Part shown: positions 35,883 through 44,684 of the stretch, one piece after another | How positions within the stretch are numbered: position 1 is the first letter of the stretch | Layout: the number at the start of each line of letters is the position of its first letter | Assembly (NCBI GenBank): GCA_963840055.1 | Contig: CAWIXM010000054.1 | Location: 1 to 64,000 of the forward strand | DNA: 64,000 bases | From: Rhodoplanes sp963840055 | GTDB lineage: Bacteria; Pseudomonadota; Alphaproteobacteria; Rhizobiales; Xanthobacteraceae | Reading direction: 5' to 3' | The notes under the pieces: model-generated | Databases searched by the model: none | Seen by the model: only the letters and a program-made list of their open reading frames with translations | Told to the model about the DNA's origin: nothing | Translations under genes and position numbers: made by a program

Positions 35883-37838
35883 ATGACTCCCGACATCGCG
35901 ACGGTCTCGCAACGAGCCCTGACATTCCGTCGATTCCGCGAGGGAGACGTTGAATATCCATCCTGGCGGGACGCGATCTTCGACGCCGGCTGGTCCTACA
36001 AATGCCCGACCTATGTCCATAAGAGCTCGCCCTGCCAGGGCGCCTGCCCGTCCGGCCATGACATCCGCGGGTGGCTGCGAATCGTCCAGGGCATCGACAA
36101 GCCGCCCAATGGTATGAGCTGGCAGGAAGCTGCCTTTCGCCGCATGACGGCCGCCAATCCTTTCCCGGCCGTGATGGGGCGCATATGCCCGGCGCCGTGC
36201 GAGGACGCCTGCAACCGCAACGAAGTCGACGGCCATGTCGGGATCAACTCGATCGAGCATTTCGTCGGCGACTGGGCGCTCGCCGCCGGAATGGATTTTC
36301 CGAAGCCGGCACGCGAAAGCGGCAAGCGCGTCGCGGTGGTCGGCGGCGGGCCGGCGGGGCTGTCGGCCGCCTATCAACTGCGCCGGCGCGGGCACGCGGT
36401 CACCGTGTTCGACGACCACGACGCGCTCGGCGGCATGGCGCGGTTCGGCATCCCGGGCTTTCGCACGCCCCGCGCAGTGATCGACGGCGAGATCAATCGC
36501 ATCATTGCGATGGGCGTGGACGTCGCGCTCAAGACGCGCATCGGGCGCGACATCACGATTGCCCAGCTCGAGAAGGACTTCGACGCCATTTTTTGGGGGC
36601 TCGGCACCCATCAGGGCCTGGGCCTGACTCTTCCCGGCCTTGATGCTCCCAATTGCATCAGCGGCGTCGCTTTCTTGCGCGCCTTCAACGAAGGGCGGCT
36701 GCAATCAGTGACCGGCAAGGTGGTCGTAATAGGTGGGGGCGATACCTCGCTCGACGTCGCGACGGTCGCCCGCAGGGTCGGCCACATCACCCAGGTTTAC
36801 GAGAAGGACCATCCCGAACCAGCCGCTTTTGGTCAGACCGCGCATGATGTCGCCACCACCGCTCGCCGCAAGGGAGCGGACGTGGTTCTCACCCTGCGTC
36901 GCACGATCGGCGAGTTCACCCGCAAGGTCGCAATGCCAGCGGAAGTCCAAGAGGCGTTGCGAGAGGGCGTGCAAATCCGCGAGGGAGTCATTCCGGTGGA
37001 AGGGTTGAAGGACCCGGAAGGACGCATCCGCTCGCTTCGGATGTGCCGCGTCGCGATGGATGGCATGCGGGCGACTCCAATCGAAGGCACGCAATTCGAG
37101 TTGCCCTGCCAGTTGGTGGTGGTCGCGGTCGGCCAGACGGGCGACCTCGGCGACCTCGCCGAATTGGACAACGGGCGCGGCTTGATCGCCGCCGATCGAC
37201 GTCAATGCATTGCCGGCCGCAAGGGCCACTTCGCCGGCGGCGACATCGTGCATCCGCATCTCCTGACCTCCGCGGTTGGCCATGGACGCATCGCCGCCAT
37301 CAGCATCGACGCCTATCTCCGCGGCGAAGAGCCGGCCCAGCGGCCGCGGGTCGACGGGCTGCACTTCGATCTCCTGCAAACGCTCGCCGAGACGGGCCGG
37401 GCGCCCGCGTCTATCCACGAGCCGACGTTCGGCATTGCGACCAGCAATTTCGCCATTCATAATTACGAGGATCGTTCGACGCGGGAAATCGCCACGCACG
37501 AGGAGCTATACCTCGGTCATTTCGCCTACGCGCCGCGGGCACAGCGACGCCAGCGCGAGGTATCGAGCGACGCCGTGTTGGGCGACTTCAGCGAGCGCCT
37601 CTTTGCGTTGAGCGAGGCCGAAGCAACGGCCGAGGCGAAGCGCTGCATGAGCTGCGGGCTGTGCTTCGAGTGCGACGAGTGCCTGATCTTCTGCCCGCAG
37701 CAGGCGATTTCGCGCGTCCCCAAAGCGGAACGGGCGCCGGGCCGTTATGTCCAGACCGACTACACGAAGTGCATTGGCTGTCACGTCTGTCGCGACGTCT
37801 GCCCGACCGGCTACATCCAGATGGGGCTTGGCGAATGA
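35883..37838 (+). CDS. dsrL: NAD(P)H:acceptor oxidoreductase DsrL
   Basis: Iron-sulfur flavoprotein (651 residues) related to the small subunit of glutamate synthase, which moves electrons between DsrAB and NAD(P). N-terminal cysteines bind clusters (CPTYVHKSSPCQGACPSG, CPAPCEDACNRNEVDG). FAD motif VVGGGPAGLSAAYQLRRRGH, NAD(P) motif VVVIGGGDTSLDVATVARR, and C-terminal ferredoxins (CMSCGLCFECDECLIFCP, CIGCHVCRDVCP) follow. DsrL marks oxidative Dsr systems. ATG 35883 is preferred over GTG 35877, which is too close to GAGGAAGGG. The stop overlaps dsrJ. Confidence 0.95.
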   Translation: MTPDIATVSQRALTFRRFREGDVEYPSWRDAIFDAGWSYKCPTYVHKSSPCQGACPSGHDIRGWLRIVQGIDKPPNGMSWQEAAFRRMTAANPFPAVMGRICPAPCEDACNRNEVDGHVGINSIEHFVGDWALAAGMDFPKPARESGKRVAVVGGGPAGLSAAYQLRRRGHAVTVFDDHDALGGMARFGIPGFRTPRAVIDGEINRIIAMGVDVALKTRIGRDITIAQLEKDFDAIFWGLGTHQGLGLTLPGLDAPNCISGVAFLRAFNEGRLQSVTGKVVVIGGGDTSLDVATVARRVGHITQVYEKDHPEPAAFGQTAHDVATTARRKGADVVLTLRRTIGEFTRKVAMPAEVQEALREGVQIREGVIPVEGLKDPEGRIRSLRMCRVAMDGMRATPIEGTQFELPCQLVVVAVGQTGDLGDLAELDNGRGLIAADRRQCIAGRKGHFAGGDIVHPHLLTSAVGHGRIAAISIDAYLRGEEPAQRPRVDGLHFDLLQTLAETGRAPASIHEPTFGIATSNFAIHNYEDRSTREIATHEELYLGHFAYAPRAQRRQREVSSDAVLGDFSERLFALSEAEATAEAKRCMSCGLCFECDECLIFCPQQAISRVPKAERAPGRYVQTDYTKCIGCHVCRDVCPTGYIQMGLGE

Positions 37839-38269
37839 CGCGTAGCGGCGCACGACCGGGTCTGCTTCGGCGCTACGTCGCGCCGCTAGCGCTCGGCGTC
37901 GTCGCGCTTGCCGCCGCCGCGTTCGTCCTGCGCGCGGGAAATAACGCGCCGGCGCTGCCGGCGACAGCGAGCGCCGCGGCGCAGGGACCCTGCCTGCGGT
38001 CGGCCGCGGAGATGCGGCGCATCCACCCCACGCTGCTCAAGCATGAGCGTCAAGCGGCGGTGCGTGAAGGCAAGCGCGATCCGCAGGCGCGCATCGAGCG
38101 CTGCGTCACCTGCCATGCCGTGCGCGACGCGTCCGGCGCTGCCGTGTCGGCCGAGGACCCGCGCCATTTCTGCCGGACGTGCCACGACCAGGTCGCGGTG
38201 CGCATCGACTGCTTCTCATGCCATCGCTCGACGCCTCCGGCGACGCTCGCAAGCGGGGCTGCACGATGA
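37835..38269 (+). CDS. dsrJ: DsrMKJOP triheme cytochrome c DsrJ
   Basis: Periplasmic triheme cytochrome (144 residues) held by an N-terminal membrane segment (about 17-35). Three heme-binding motifs are present: CVTCH, CRTCH and CFSCH. It is part of the DsrJOP periplasmic arm. ATG overlaps the dsrL stop and its own stop overlaps dsrO (ATGA both times). Confidence 0.95.
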   Translation: MTRSGARPGLLRRYVAPLALGVVALAAAAFVLRAGNNAPALPATASAAAQGPCLRSAAEMRRIHPTLLKHERQAAVREGKRDPQARIERCVTCHAVRDASGAAVSAEDPRHFCRTCHDQVAVRIDCFSCHRSTPPATLASGAAR

Positions 38270-38994
38270 GCACGGAACCCGATACAGGCCGGCGGAGGGC
38301 GCTCAAATTGGCGCTTGGAGCCGCCGCGTTGGCGGTAGACCCCGGCCTGTTCCTGATTGCCGCCCCGGCGCAGTCGCGCCCGGCCGGCGTTGCGGCGAGC
38401 GACTCGCAACGGTGGGGCCTCTTGATCGACGCATCGCGCTGCGCCGAAGGCTGTACGCGGTGTGTGCAAGCTTGCAGCGCCGAGCACGGCTGGCGCGTCG
38501 GCGGCCCACCCGGCCTGGATCCGCAGTGGATCCGCGTGTTGTCGGTGACCGACCCCGAAACGGGACGGAGCGTTCGAACGCCGCTGATGTGCCAGCATTG
38601 CGCCCGGCCGCCCTGCGCCGATGTCTGTCCGACTAAGGCGACCTTCCGGAGGGCCGATGGCGTCGTCCTGGTCGATCGCCACCGGTGCATCGGCTGCCGC
38701 TATTGCGTGATGGCCTGTCCGTTCGGCGTTCGCTTCTTCCTCGGCGACAACGTCAGTGACCGGGAGCGGCGCAGCCCGCGCGGCAAAGGGACGGCGGAGG
38801 GCTGCACGCTGTGCGTCCATCGCATCGACGAGGGCCGCCAGCCGGCATGCGTCGAGGCCTGCCCCGGCGCGATGATGTTCGGCGACCTCAACGATCCGAA
38901 GAGCCCGATCCGCGAGGTGCTCGCTGGGCAGGGCGCGAGGCGGCTGCGCGGCAATCTCGCGCTCGGCCAGGGCGTCCAATACCGCGGCTTGTAG
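38266..38994 (+). CDS. dsrO: DsrMKJOP periplasmic ferredoxin-like subunit DsrO
   Basis: Iron-sulfur protein (242 residues) exported by the Tat path: a twin-arginine signal (GRRRALKLALGAAAL) lies at the N-terminus. It contains NrfC/HybA-type cluster motifs (CAEGCTRCVQAC, CQHCARPPCADVCPTKA, CIGCRYCVMACPFG, CTLCVHRI...CVEACPG). It connects DsrJ with the membrane protein DsrP. Coupled by a 4-bp overlap with dsrJ. Confidence 0.95.
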   Translation: MSTEPDTGRRRALKLALGAAALAVDPGLFLIAAPAQSRPAGVAASDSQRWGLLIDASRCAEGCTRCVQACSAEHGWRVGGPPGLDPQWIRVLSVTDPETGRSVRTPLMCQHCARPPCADVCPTKATFRRADGVVLVDRHRCIGCRYCVMACPFGVRFFLGDNVSDRERRSPRGKGTAEGCTLCVHRIDEGRQPACVEACPGAMMFGDLNDPKSPIREVLAGQGARRLRGNLALGQGVQYRGL

Positions 38995-39011
38995 CGGCAG
39001 AGAGAGAAGAG

Positions 39012-40208
39012 ATGACCGCGATTGCCTTCGACAACCTCACTGCCTCGCCCCGAAGGCTGTGGCCAGCCGTGATAGCGCTCGGCGCTGCGCTGCTCGCGGG
39101 CGGCCTCGCCGTGCTCGTCATCGAGACTCAGGGCCATCATGTCACCGGCATGACCAACCGGGTCCCGTGGGGCCTGCCGCACGTGGTCGCCTATTTCCTT
39201 ATCCTCGCCGCTTCTGGCGCCCTCAATGTCGCGATGGTGGCCTCGGTGTTCCGGCAAAAAGCCTATGAGCCGCTCGCGCCGTTTTCCGCACTGCTCGCGA
39301 TTGCGCTTCTTGCCGGAGGCTTGAGCATTCTCGTGCTCGATCTCGGCCGCCCGGATCGGTTGACGCTGACCATGCAGTCGCCCAATCCGCGTTCGATCTT
39401 CGCCTGGAACGTCGTGCTCTACACCGGCTTCGTCGCGATCACCGCGGCTTATCTCGTCACCTTGCTGGATCGACGATTTGCGCGTTTCTTCGGCGTGACG
39501 AGCAACGCTGCATTCCTCTGGCGCTTCGTGCTGACCACCGGCACCGGCCTCGATCTCGGCATCCTGATCGCCCGCGAGGAGCTCAACTCGGCGATTTTCG
39601 CGCCGATGTTCATCTCGTTCTCTCTGACCTTTGGATTGGCGGTATTCCTGCTGCTCCTGCCTGCGGCGGCATGGCTTTCCGGCGGCGCGCCCGATCATGC
39701 GTTGATGCAACGTCTCGGCCGCCTGCTCGCACTGTTCGTCGCCGTCTCGTTCTACTTTTCCGCAGTGACGCACGCTTTCAACCTTTATGCCGTGCCGACG
39801 CGGTCGCTTGAACGGTTCTTGCTTTTCCAAGGCGACCTCTACACCGCGCTTTTTTGGATCGGCCAGGTCCTGCTTGGCACGGTCACGGCTTTGCTGCTCG
39901 TTTATCGCAAGCAGCCGATCGCCGCCGCCGCTGCGGTCGTCCTCGGCGCGCTGGCGACGCTCTATCTGTACGTCATTGTGAGTCAGACTTATCCGCAGCC
40001 GGTGCTGCCAGGATTGCAGGTCACCTCTGCCTGGGGCGACGGGGCGGTCGCATCCTACGTGCCGTCCGCCGCGGAGTTCTTCCTCGGCCTTGGCGGCGTT
40101 GCAGTCGCGCTCGCTGCGCTGCTCGCCGGCTGCCTGCTGTTCCGGATCGTACCGATAGACCTAGCGCGTGCGGCGGCGCCAAGCGCCGCCCTGCGCGCGG
40201 CCGCCTGA
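39012..40208 (+). CDS. dsrP: DsrMKJOP membrane subunit DsrP (NrfD family)
   Basis: Integral membrane protein of the NrfD/PsrC family (398 residues) with about ten hydrophobic segments. It shows VTGMTNRVPWGLPHVVAYF and VLDLGRPDRL, standard for the family. It is the quinone-reactive partner of DsrO. AGAGAAGAG stands before the ATG at 39012, 17 bp after dsrO. dsrN follows after 18 bp. Confidence 0.95.
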   Translation: MTAIAFDNLTASPRRLWPAVIALGAALLAGGLAVLVIETQGHHVTGMTNRVPWGLPHVVAYFLILAASGALNVAMVASVFRQKAYEPLAPFSALLAIALLAGGLSILVLDLGRPDRLTLTMQSPNPRSIFAWNVVLYTGFVAITAAYLVTLLDRRFARFFGVTSNAAFLWRFVLTTGTGLDLGILIAREELNSAIFAPMFISFSLTFGLAVFLLLLPAAAWLSGGAPDHALMQRLGRLLALFVAVSFYFSAVTHAFNLYAVPTRSLERFLLFQGDLYTALFWIGQVLLGTVTALLLVYRKQPIAAAAAVVLGALATLYLYVIVSQTYPQPVLPGLQVTSAWGDGAVASYVPSAAEFFLGLGGVAVALAALLAGCLLFRIVPIDLARAAAPSAALRAAA

Positions 40209-40226
40209 CGAGGGGAGCCCCCGGCC

Positions 40227-41723
40227 ATGTCGCGTCTGTTCATCTCTGCGGCTCGCAAATCGTCCGGGAAGACGACCGTGTCGCTCGGACTATGCGCGGC
40301 GCTGCGGGCCCGCGGTCGCGCCGTGCAGCCGTTCAAGAAGGGCCCTGACTTCATCGACCCGCTCTGGCTCACCGCGGCGGCGGGAACGCCCTGCCACAAT
40401 CTCGATCGCCATATGATGAGCGAGCAGGACATCCTCTCCCTTTACGGCGAGCACGCGCGTTCGGCCGATATCTGCGTGATCGAAGGAAACAAAGGCCTGT
40501 TCGATGGCGTGTCGACCGACGGCCATGACTCAAGCGCGGCGCTCGCGCGGCTTCTCGCTGCCCCGGTCGTGTTGGTTATCGACGCCGAGGGCATCACCAG
40601 GGGGATCGCGCCGCTTGTGATCGGCTATCGCGCCTTCGATCCCAACGTCGACATCGCAGGGGTAATCCTGAACAAAGTCGCAAACAGCCGGCACGAGACC
40701 AAGCTGCGCAGCGCCATCGAGGCCTACACCGACCTCCCCGTTCTGGGCGCTATCTATCGCTCGCCCGACATCCAGATTACCGAACGGCATCTCGGCCTCA
40801 TCCCGGCAAATGAAGCCGCCGAGTTGCAGGCCAAGATCGCGACCATCGCTGCGGCGGTCGCGGCGCAGGTCAATATTGACCGGTTGACTGCGATCGCGGA
40901 TGCGGCTCCGCGCATGCGCGTCATGCACCGCCCGATCCCGCCGACCGCGCCTGGCCCGCGGCGACGCGTCGGCATCGCGCGAGACGCCGCCTTCGGTTTC
41001 TACTATCATGACGACCTTGAGAGCCTGTCCGCGAACGGCTTCGATCCGATCTATTTCAACACGCTCAAGGATCGGAACCTGCCGCCACGCCTCGACGGGC
41101 TGTTTATCGGAGGCGGATTTCCGGAAACGCATATGGACGGCCTTCAGGCCAATTTCGAACTGCGCGCCGAAATCCGCGCTGCGGTCGCCTCCGGCCTTCC
41201 CGTCTATGCCGAGTGCGGCGGGCTGATGTATCTGTCGCGCAGCATTGGCTGGCAGGGCCGTCGATGCTCGATGGTCGGTGCGATCGAAGCGGACGCGGTG
41301 ATGCATGGGCGTCCAAAGGGTAAGGGCTATGTCGTGCTTGAGGAGACCGAGCACGCGCCCTGGCCGACGGCGGCGGGCGCGCGCGAACCGATCGCGGCCC
41401 ACGAGTTCCACTTCGCGGCGCTCGAAAACCTCCCCGGCAATGCCCGCTTCGCCTACCGCGTCCTCCGCGGCCAGGGCATCACCGGACGCCATGACGGCAT
41501 CGTCGCCGCTAACACCCTCGCCTCGTTCAGCCACCAGCGCGGCGTCGGCGTCGAACCCTGGCCGGCGCGCTTCGCGGCTTTCATGCGCCGCTGCGCCGTC
41601 GAGCGCAACGCGCCCATCCCGATAAAAACCAGCGCGCCGAAAGCTGAAAGCCGCCGTTCCCTCGGCTATTTGGCTTGCGGCCGCGCGCCAAAAATGCCTC
41701 TGTCCGCAGGAGACCCATTCTGA
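40227..41723 (+). CDS. dsrN: Siroheme amidase DsrN (CobB/CbiA-type glutamine amidotransferase)
   Basis: Cobyrinate a,c-diamide synthase homologue (498 residues), here expected to amidate siroheme to the siroheme amide used by DsrAB. N-terminal P-loop (ISAARKSSGKTTVSLGLCAA), KKGPDFIDPLWLTAAAG and EGNKGLFDG form the synthetase half. The C-terminal half has the glutaminase nucleophile in YAECGGLMYLSRSI and HEFHFAALE. About 40 extra residues follow the usual end. Its stop TGA overlaps the tusA ATG by one base. Confidence 0.93.
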   Translation: MSRLFISAARKSSGKTTVSLGLCAALRARGRAVQPFKKGPDFIDPLWLTAAAGTPCHNLDRHMMSEQDILSLYGEHARSADICVIEGNKGLFDGVSTDGHDSSAALARLLAAPVVLVIDAEGITRGIAPLVIGYRAFDPNVDIAGVILNKVANSRHETKLRSAIEAYTDLPVLGAIYRSPDIQITERHLGLIPANEAAELQAKIATIAAAVAAQVNIDRLTAIADAAPRMRVMHRPIPPTAPGPRRRVGIARDAAFGFYYHDDLESLSANGFDPIYFNTLKDRNLPPRLDGLFIGGGFPETHMDGLQANFELRAEIRAAVASGLPVYAECGGLMYLSRSIGWQGRRCSMVGAIEADAVMHGRPKGKGYVVLEETEHAPWPTAAGAREPIAAHEFHFAALENLPGNARFAYRVLRGQGITGRHDGIVAANTLASFSHQRGVGVEPWPARFAAFMRRCAVERNAPIPIKTSAPKAESRRSLGYLACGRAPKMPLSAGDPF

Positions 41724-41953
41724 TGTCTAAGCGCACAACTATCGATGCCCGCGGCTGTTTCTGTCCCGGTCCGATGATGGAACTGATCGCGGCGCTCAAG
41801 CAGCACACGGTGGGCGACGAAGTCGAGGTCTTGTCGCGCGACCTAGGCTCGACCAACGACATTCCCGCCTGGACCAAGAAAGTCGGGCATCAACATATCT
41901 CGACCGAGCAGCACGGCGATTACTGGTCGATCGTCGTCAAGAAAATGAAGTGA
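41723..41953 (+). CDS. tusA: TusA family sulfurtransferase
   Basis: Small sulfur carrier (76 residues) of the TusA family. The active motif is CPGP with Cys14 (ARGCFCPGPMMELIAAL); an extra cysteine (Cys12) precedes it. In sulfur oxidisers TusA takes cytoplasmic persulfide sulfur and hands it to DsrEFH. Its location directly after dsrN supports that role. Start overlaps dsrN (TGATG). Confidence 0.92.
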   Translation: MSKRTTIDARGCFCPGPMMELIAALKQHTVGDEVEVLSRDLGSTNDIPAWTKKVGHQHISTEQHGDYWSIVVKKMK

Positions 41954-42036
41954 ACGGACAATACGCCGAGATCGCTTGGCGATAGGCGCGTCAGCAAAGG
42001 CGCGACCGCAGGAGGAAGAATCCAAAGGAGGCTATT

Positions 42037-43176
42037 ATGCGAGCGAAAATACTCATTCTTGGAAGCGGAATGGGCGGCACTATCGTCGCCAATGGCTTGT
42101 CACGTAAGCTGTCCGACGAGTTGCGCACCGGCAGCGCCAGCGTCACCGTGCTTGGAACCACGACGAAGCACATGTATCAGCCGGGGCTTCTCTATGTCCC
42201 CTTCGGGCGCGCCCGCGAGACGGAATTGTGCCGCGACGAGCGCTCCATTCTCGACCGCAGAATCAATTTCCTGGTCGATCCGGCCAAGCGCATCGACGTC
42301 GACAACAACGTCGTTTACGGCGAATCCGGCAAGGCTTATGACTACGACTTCCTGGTTATCGCTACCGGTTCGAAGCTTGCGCCGGAAATGGTTCCCGGAC
42401 TCGCCGAAGGCGCCCACCAGTTTTATGAACTCGAAGGCGCCCGCAAATTGCGCGACGCTCTCGACGCGTTCACCGGCGGCAAGATCGTCGTCAATATCAA
42501 TGTCCCGCACAAATGCCCGGTCGCGCCGCTCGAAATCACCCTCATGCTCGACGAGCATCTGAAACAACGCGGGTTCGCCGACAAGTTCGAGATCACCTAC
42601 ACCTATCCGATCGGCAGGTTGCACGGCCTGGAGCCGGTAGCGCACTGGGCACTGCCCGAATTCGACCGTCGTGGGATCAAGTATCAGACTTTCTTCAACA
42701 CCAAGGAAGTCGATCCCGCAAAGAAGCAGATCACGTCGGAGGAAGGCGATACGTTCGACTACGATCTTCTAATCACCATCCCGCCGCATCGCGGCGCGCA
42801 GGTGATCGAGAGCTCAGGCCTTGGCGCTGGGGGCTGGATTCCGACCAATCCCAAAACTCTACTGCGCGAGGGATCAAAGAATGTCTTCGTGGTCGGCGAC
42901 ACCACCAATATCCCGATCTCCAAGGCTGGTTCGACCGCACATTTCCAGGCCGACACCGTGATCGAGAACCTGACCCTGATGATCCAGGAGGGGCGCTCGC
43001 TGCGCGAATACGACGGCAAGGTGTTCTGCTTCATCGAGACCGGGATGAGCACCGGCACTTATATCTGGTTCAATTACAACACCCCGCCGAAGCCGACGCC
43101 GCCGACGCAGATGGTCCACTGGGCGAAGCTCGCCTACAACCGGATGTACTGGCTGTCGGCCGGCGGACTCCTGTAG
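42037..43176 (+). CDS. Sulfide:quinone oxidoreductase-like FAD protein
   Basis: Pyridine nucleotide-disulfide oxidoreductase-fold flavoprotein (379 residues) resembling sulfide:quinone oxidoreductase. FAD motif ILILGSGMGGTIVANGL opens it. Two cysteines typical of the SQR active site are seen, Cys160 (NVPHKCPVAPLEI) and Cys331 (KVFCFIETG), with the FAD contact VFVVGDTTNIPISKAGSTAH before the second. A strong AGGAGG precedes the ATG. It may oxidise sulfide or a persulfide and pass electrons to quinone. An NADH dehydrogenase-like role cannot be excluded. It is followed by a DUF1641 gene, a recurrent pairing. Confidence 0.8.
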   Translation: MRAKILILGSGMGGTIVANGLSRKLSDELRTGSASVTVLGTTTKHMYQPGLLYVPFGRARETELCRDERSILDRRINFLVDPAKRIDVDNNVVYGESGKAYDYDFLVIATGSKLAPEMVPGLAEGAHQFYELEGARKLRDALDAFTGGKIVVNINVPHKCPVAPLEITLMLDEHLKQRGFADKFEITYTYPIGRLHGLEPVAHWALPEFDRRGIKYQTFFNTKEVDPAKKQITSEEGDTFDYDLLITIPPHRGAQVIESSGLGAGGWIPTNPKTLLREGSKNVFVVGDTTNIPISKAGSTAHFQADTVIENLTLMIQEGRSLREYDGKVFCFIETGMSTGTYIWFNYNTPPKPTPPTQMVHWAKLAYNRMYWLSAGGLL

Positions 43177-43197
43177 CAAGAGGCCGGGAGAAAACCC

Positions 43198-43746
43198 ATG
43201 GATACGCTAGTGAAGGATGTGCCTTCCTATTCGGCGATGGAGGGCATGCTTGATGCGGCTTCTGCCGCTCTCACCGACTCCATGGTCGAGCGGCTGGCGA
43301 CGACCGTCTCGACCGGCCTTGAGATTTTGGACCGCGTGAATAATCCCGACACGCGCGCGGCCCTGCATCGGGTGATCGACGGGCTGACCGTTATGTATAC
43401 GACCGGATCGCTCGACACGATTTTCGAGGCCGCCCAGGTCGTTGAGGCCGGGCGCGCCGCCATGACCGACGACATGGTCGAGCGCCTCTATCATACGGTC
43501 GAGGTCATGGTGAACAATCTGGCGACGCGGGAAATCGCGGAACTCGCGCGCAACACCGAAATGTCGCTCTACGAAGCGGCGCGCCGGTGCGATAGCCAGG
43601 AGGGGCCGAAGTCGGTGATCGCGCTGGTGCGTTTGCTGCTCCGTCCGGAGACCATGCAAACGCTCAACCTGCTGCTTGCGTTCGGTAGCGCAATGCGCCA
43701 GCGCGTGGAGGATCCGAACGGCTTTGCGCAAGCCGAGTTGAGTTGA
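43198..43746 (+). CDS. DUF1641 domain protein
   Basis: A helical, soluble protein of 182 residues with the repeated ALTDSMVERLATTVSTGLEI and AMTDDMVERLYHTVEVMVNN segments typical of DUF1641. Such proteins are often encoded next to SQR-like flavoproteins and may form a complex with them; no activity is known. It starts 21 bp after the flavoprotein gene. The two similar segments suggest an internal duplication. Confidence 0.8.
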   Translation: MDTLVKDVPSYSAMEGMLDAASAALTDSMVERLATTVSTGLEILDRVNNPDTRAALHRVIDGLTVMYTTGSLDTIFEAAQVVEAGRAAMTDDMVERLYHTVEVMVNNLATREIAELARNTEMSLYEAARRCDSQEGPKSVIALVRLLLRPETMQTLNLLLAFGSAMRQRVEDPNGFAQAELS

Positions 43747-43933
43747 ACCACGCGGACTGCGGTTTAGTTTAGCGCGGTCTGAACGGCCTGCATACCGGAT
43801 CCGCTCGCGGGTCCGGTCTAGCTTTTTTGAGCGGAAAGGCCCGCATCGCTCGACGCACTCCCTCCACAGCCCGCCGATAGCAGTTCGGCTGGCGTGCCAT
43901 AGCGCGTTCGTTGGTCGTCGCCGGCCGCGCCCG

Positions 43934-44296
43934 TCAAGTATGGACGCGCTTTTCGCCCCGTCGCTTACGCGATTCGTTCCTGTAAGACTCCCGTTCGTCG
44001 GGCGAGAACATACGGTAAAGCATCTCAAGCACGATCGGCGTTTCCCGGCCACTGAGCGAATAGCAGATCGTCTTGCCGTCGCGGCGGGTATTGACCAGCT
44101 TGTCGCGGCGCAACAGCGCCAGATGCTGCGATAGCGCCGATTGCGACAATCCGACGACCTTCTCCATTTCGTTGACGCAACGTTCGCCGTCCAACAATTC
44201 GCATAAGATCAATAGGCGATTTTCGTTGGCCAACGCCTTCATCAGCGTAGCCGCGCGCTCGGTGTTGATCCGTGGTGGTGGTCTTATTCGTTTCAC
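43934..44296 (-). CDS. ArsR/SqrR-family transcriptional regulator
   Basis: Winged-helix regulator of 120 residues (ArsR/SmtB fold). The recognition helix is in VGLSQSALSQHLALLRRDKLV, followed by the wing TRRDGKTICYSLSG. Cysteines lie at 32, 40 and 78. Cys32 (LLILCELLDGE) corresponds to the reactive cysteine of persulfide sensors such as SqrR and BigR, while the second sensor cysteine usually near the C-terminal helix is absent. It is convergent with the sulfur genes and is the only regulator seen in the island, so it is the best candidate for binding the CTAATAT sites. Confidence 0.88.
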   Translation of the reverse strand: MKRIRPPPRINTERAATLMKALANENRLLILCELLDGERCVNEMEKVVGLSQSALSQHLALLRRDKLVNTRRDGKTICYSLSGRETPIVLEMLYRMFSPDERESYRNESRKRRGEKRVHT

Positions 44297-44684
44297 GACA
44301 GGCTAGTTACGTTCTTGTGAGTCGCTCGACCGCGTAAACAGGCGTGTAGAGACGACGTGCGCCGCCGCATCAGGCATAAGAAGATCACACCTTCGCTTCG
44401 CTTTTGCAAGGGGCTGAACCATCGCACCCACGGGCTTTTTGTATGGGTGCAAACAGCTCTCAGTTGCGTCTGACCGCAACGGCGCTGACGCCCCGGTGCG
44501 CCGGCACGGCCGTTGTCCTCTCGCCGCCGGCTGTCCGGGAGGCGTGACATTTTCGCCATCAGCGGCCGATCGGCGCCGCGTTTCAGGGTGGGTCACGTTC
44601 TGTCGATCGTCGCCTCGTGCATGAGGCATCCCGGTGCGGGCGACATCGCCGCGAACGGCGCGCGGCGCGCGCATGCTATCCTTC
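44297..44684. other. Intergenic region between the regulator and chelatase genes
   Basis: No gene is supported. An inverted repeat GCACCCA (44424-44430) / TGGGTGC (44444-44450) is present without a following T run. The promoter of the regulator gene must lie near 44300-44400; no CTAATAT motif is seen there. Confidence 0.4.

Noticed and set aside
44424..44450. Inverted repeat GCACCCA/TGGGTGC as a terminator
   Set aside because: There is no T run on either strand after the stem and the loop is 13 bases; it does not qualify as an intrinsic terminator.
44540..44600. GTGACATTTTCGCCATCAGC and GGTCACGTTCTG as ends of an IS21-like element
   Set aside because: The resemblance is to short motifs only; no transposase fragment lies nearby.
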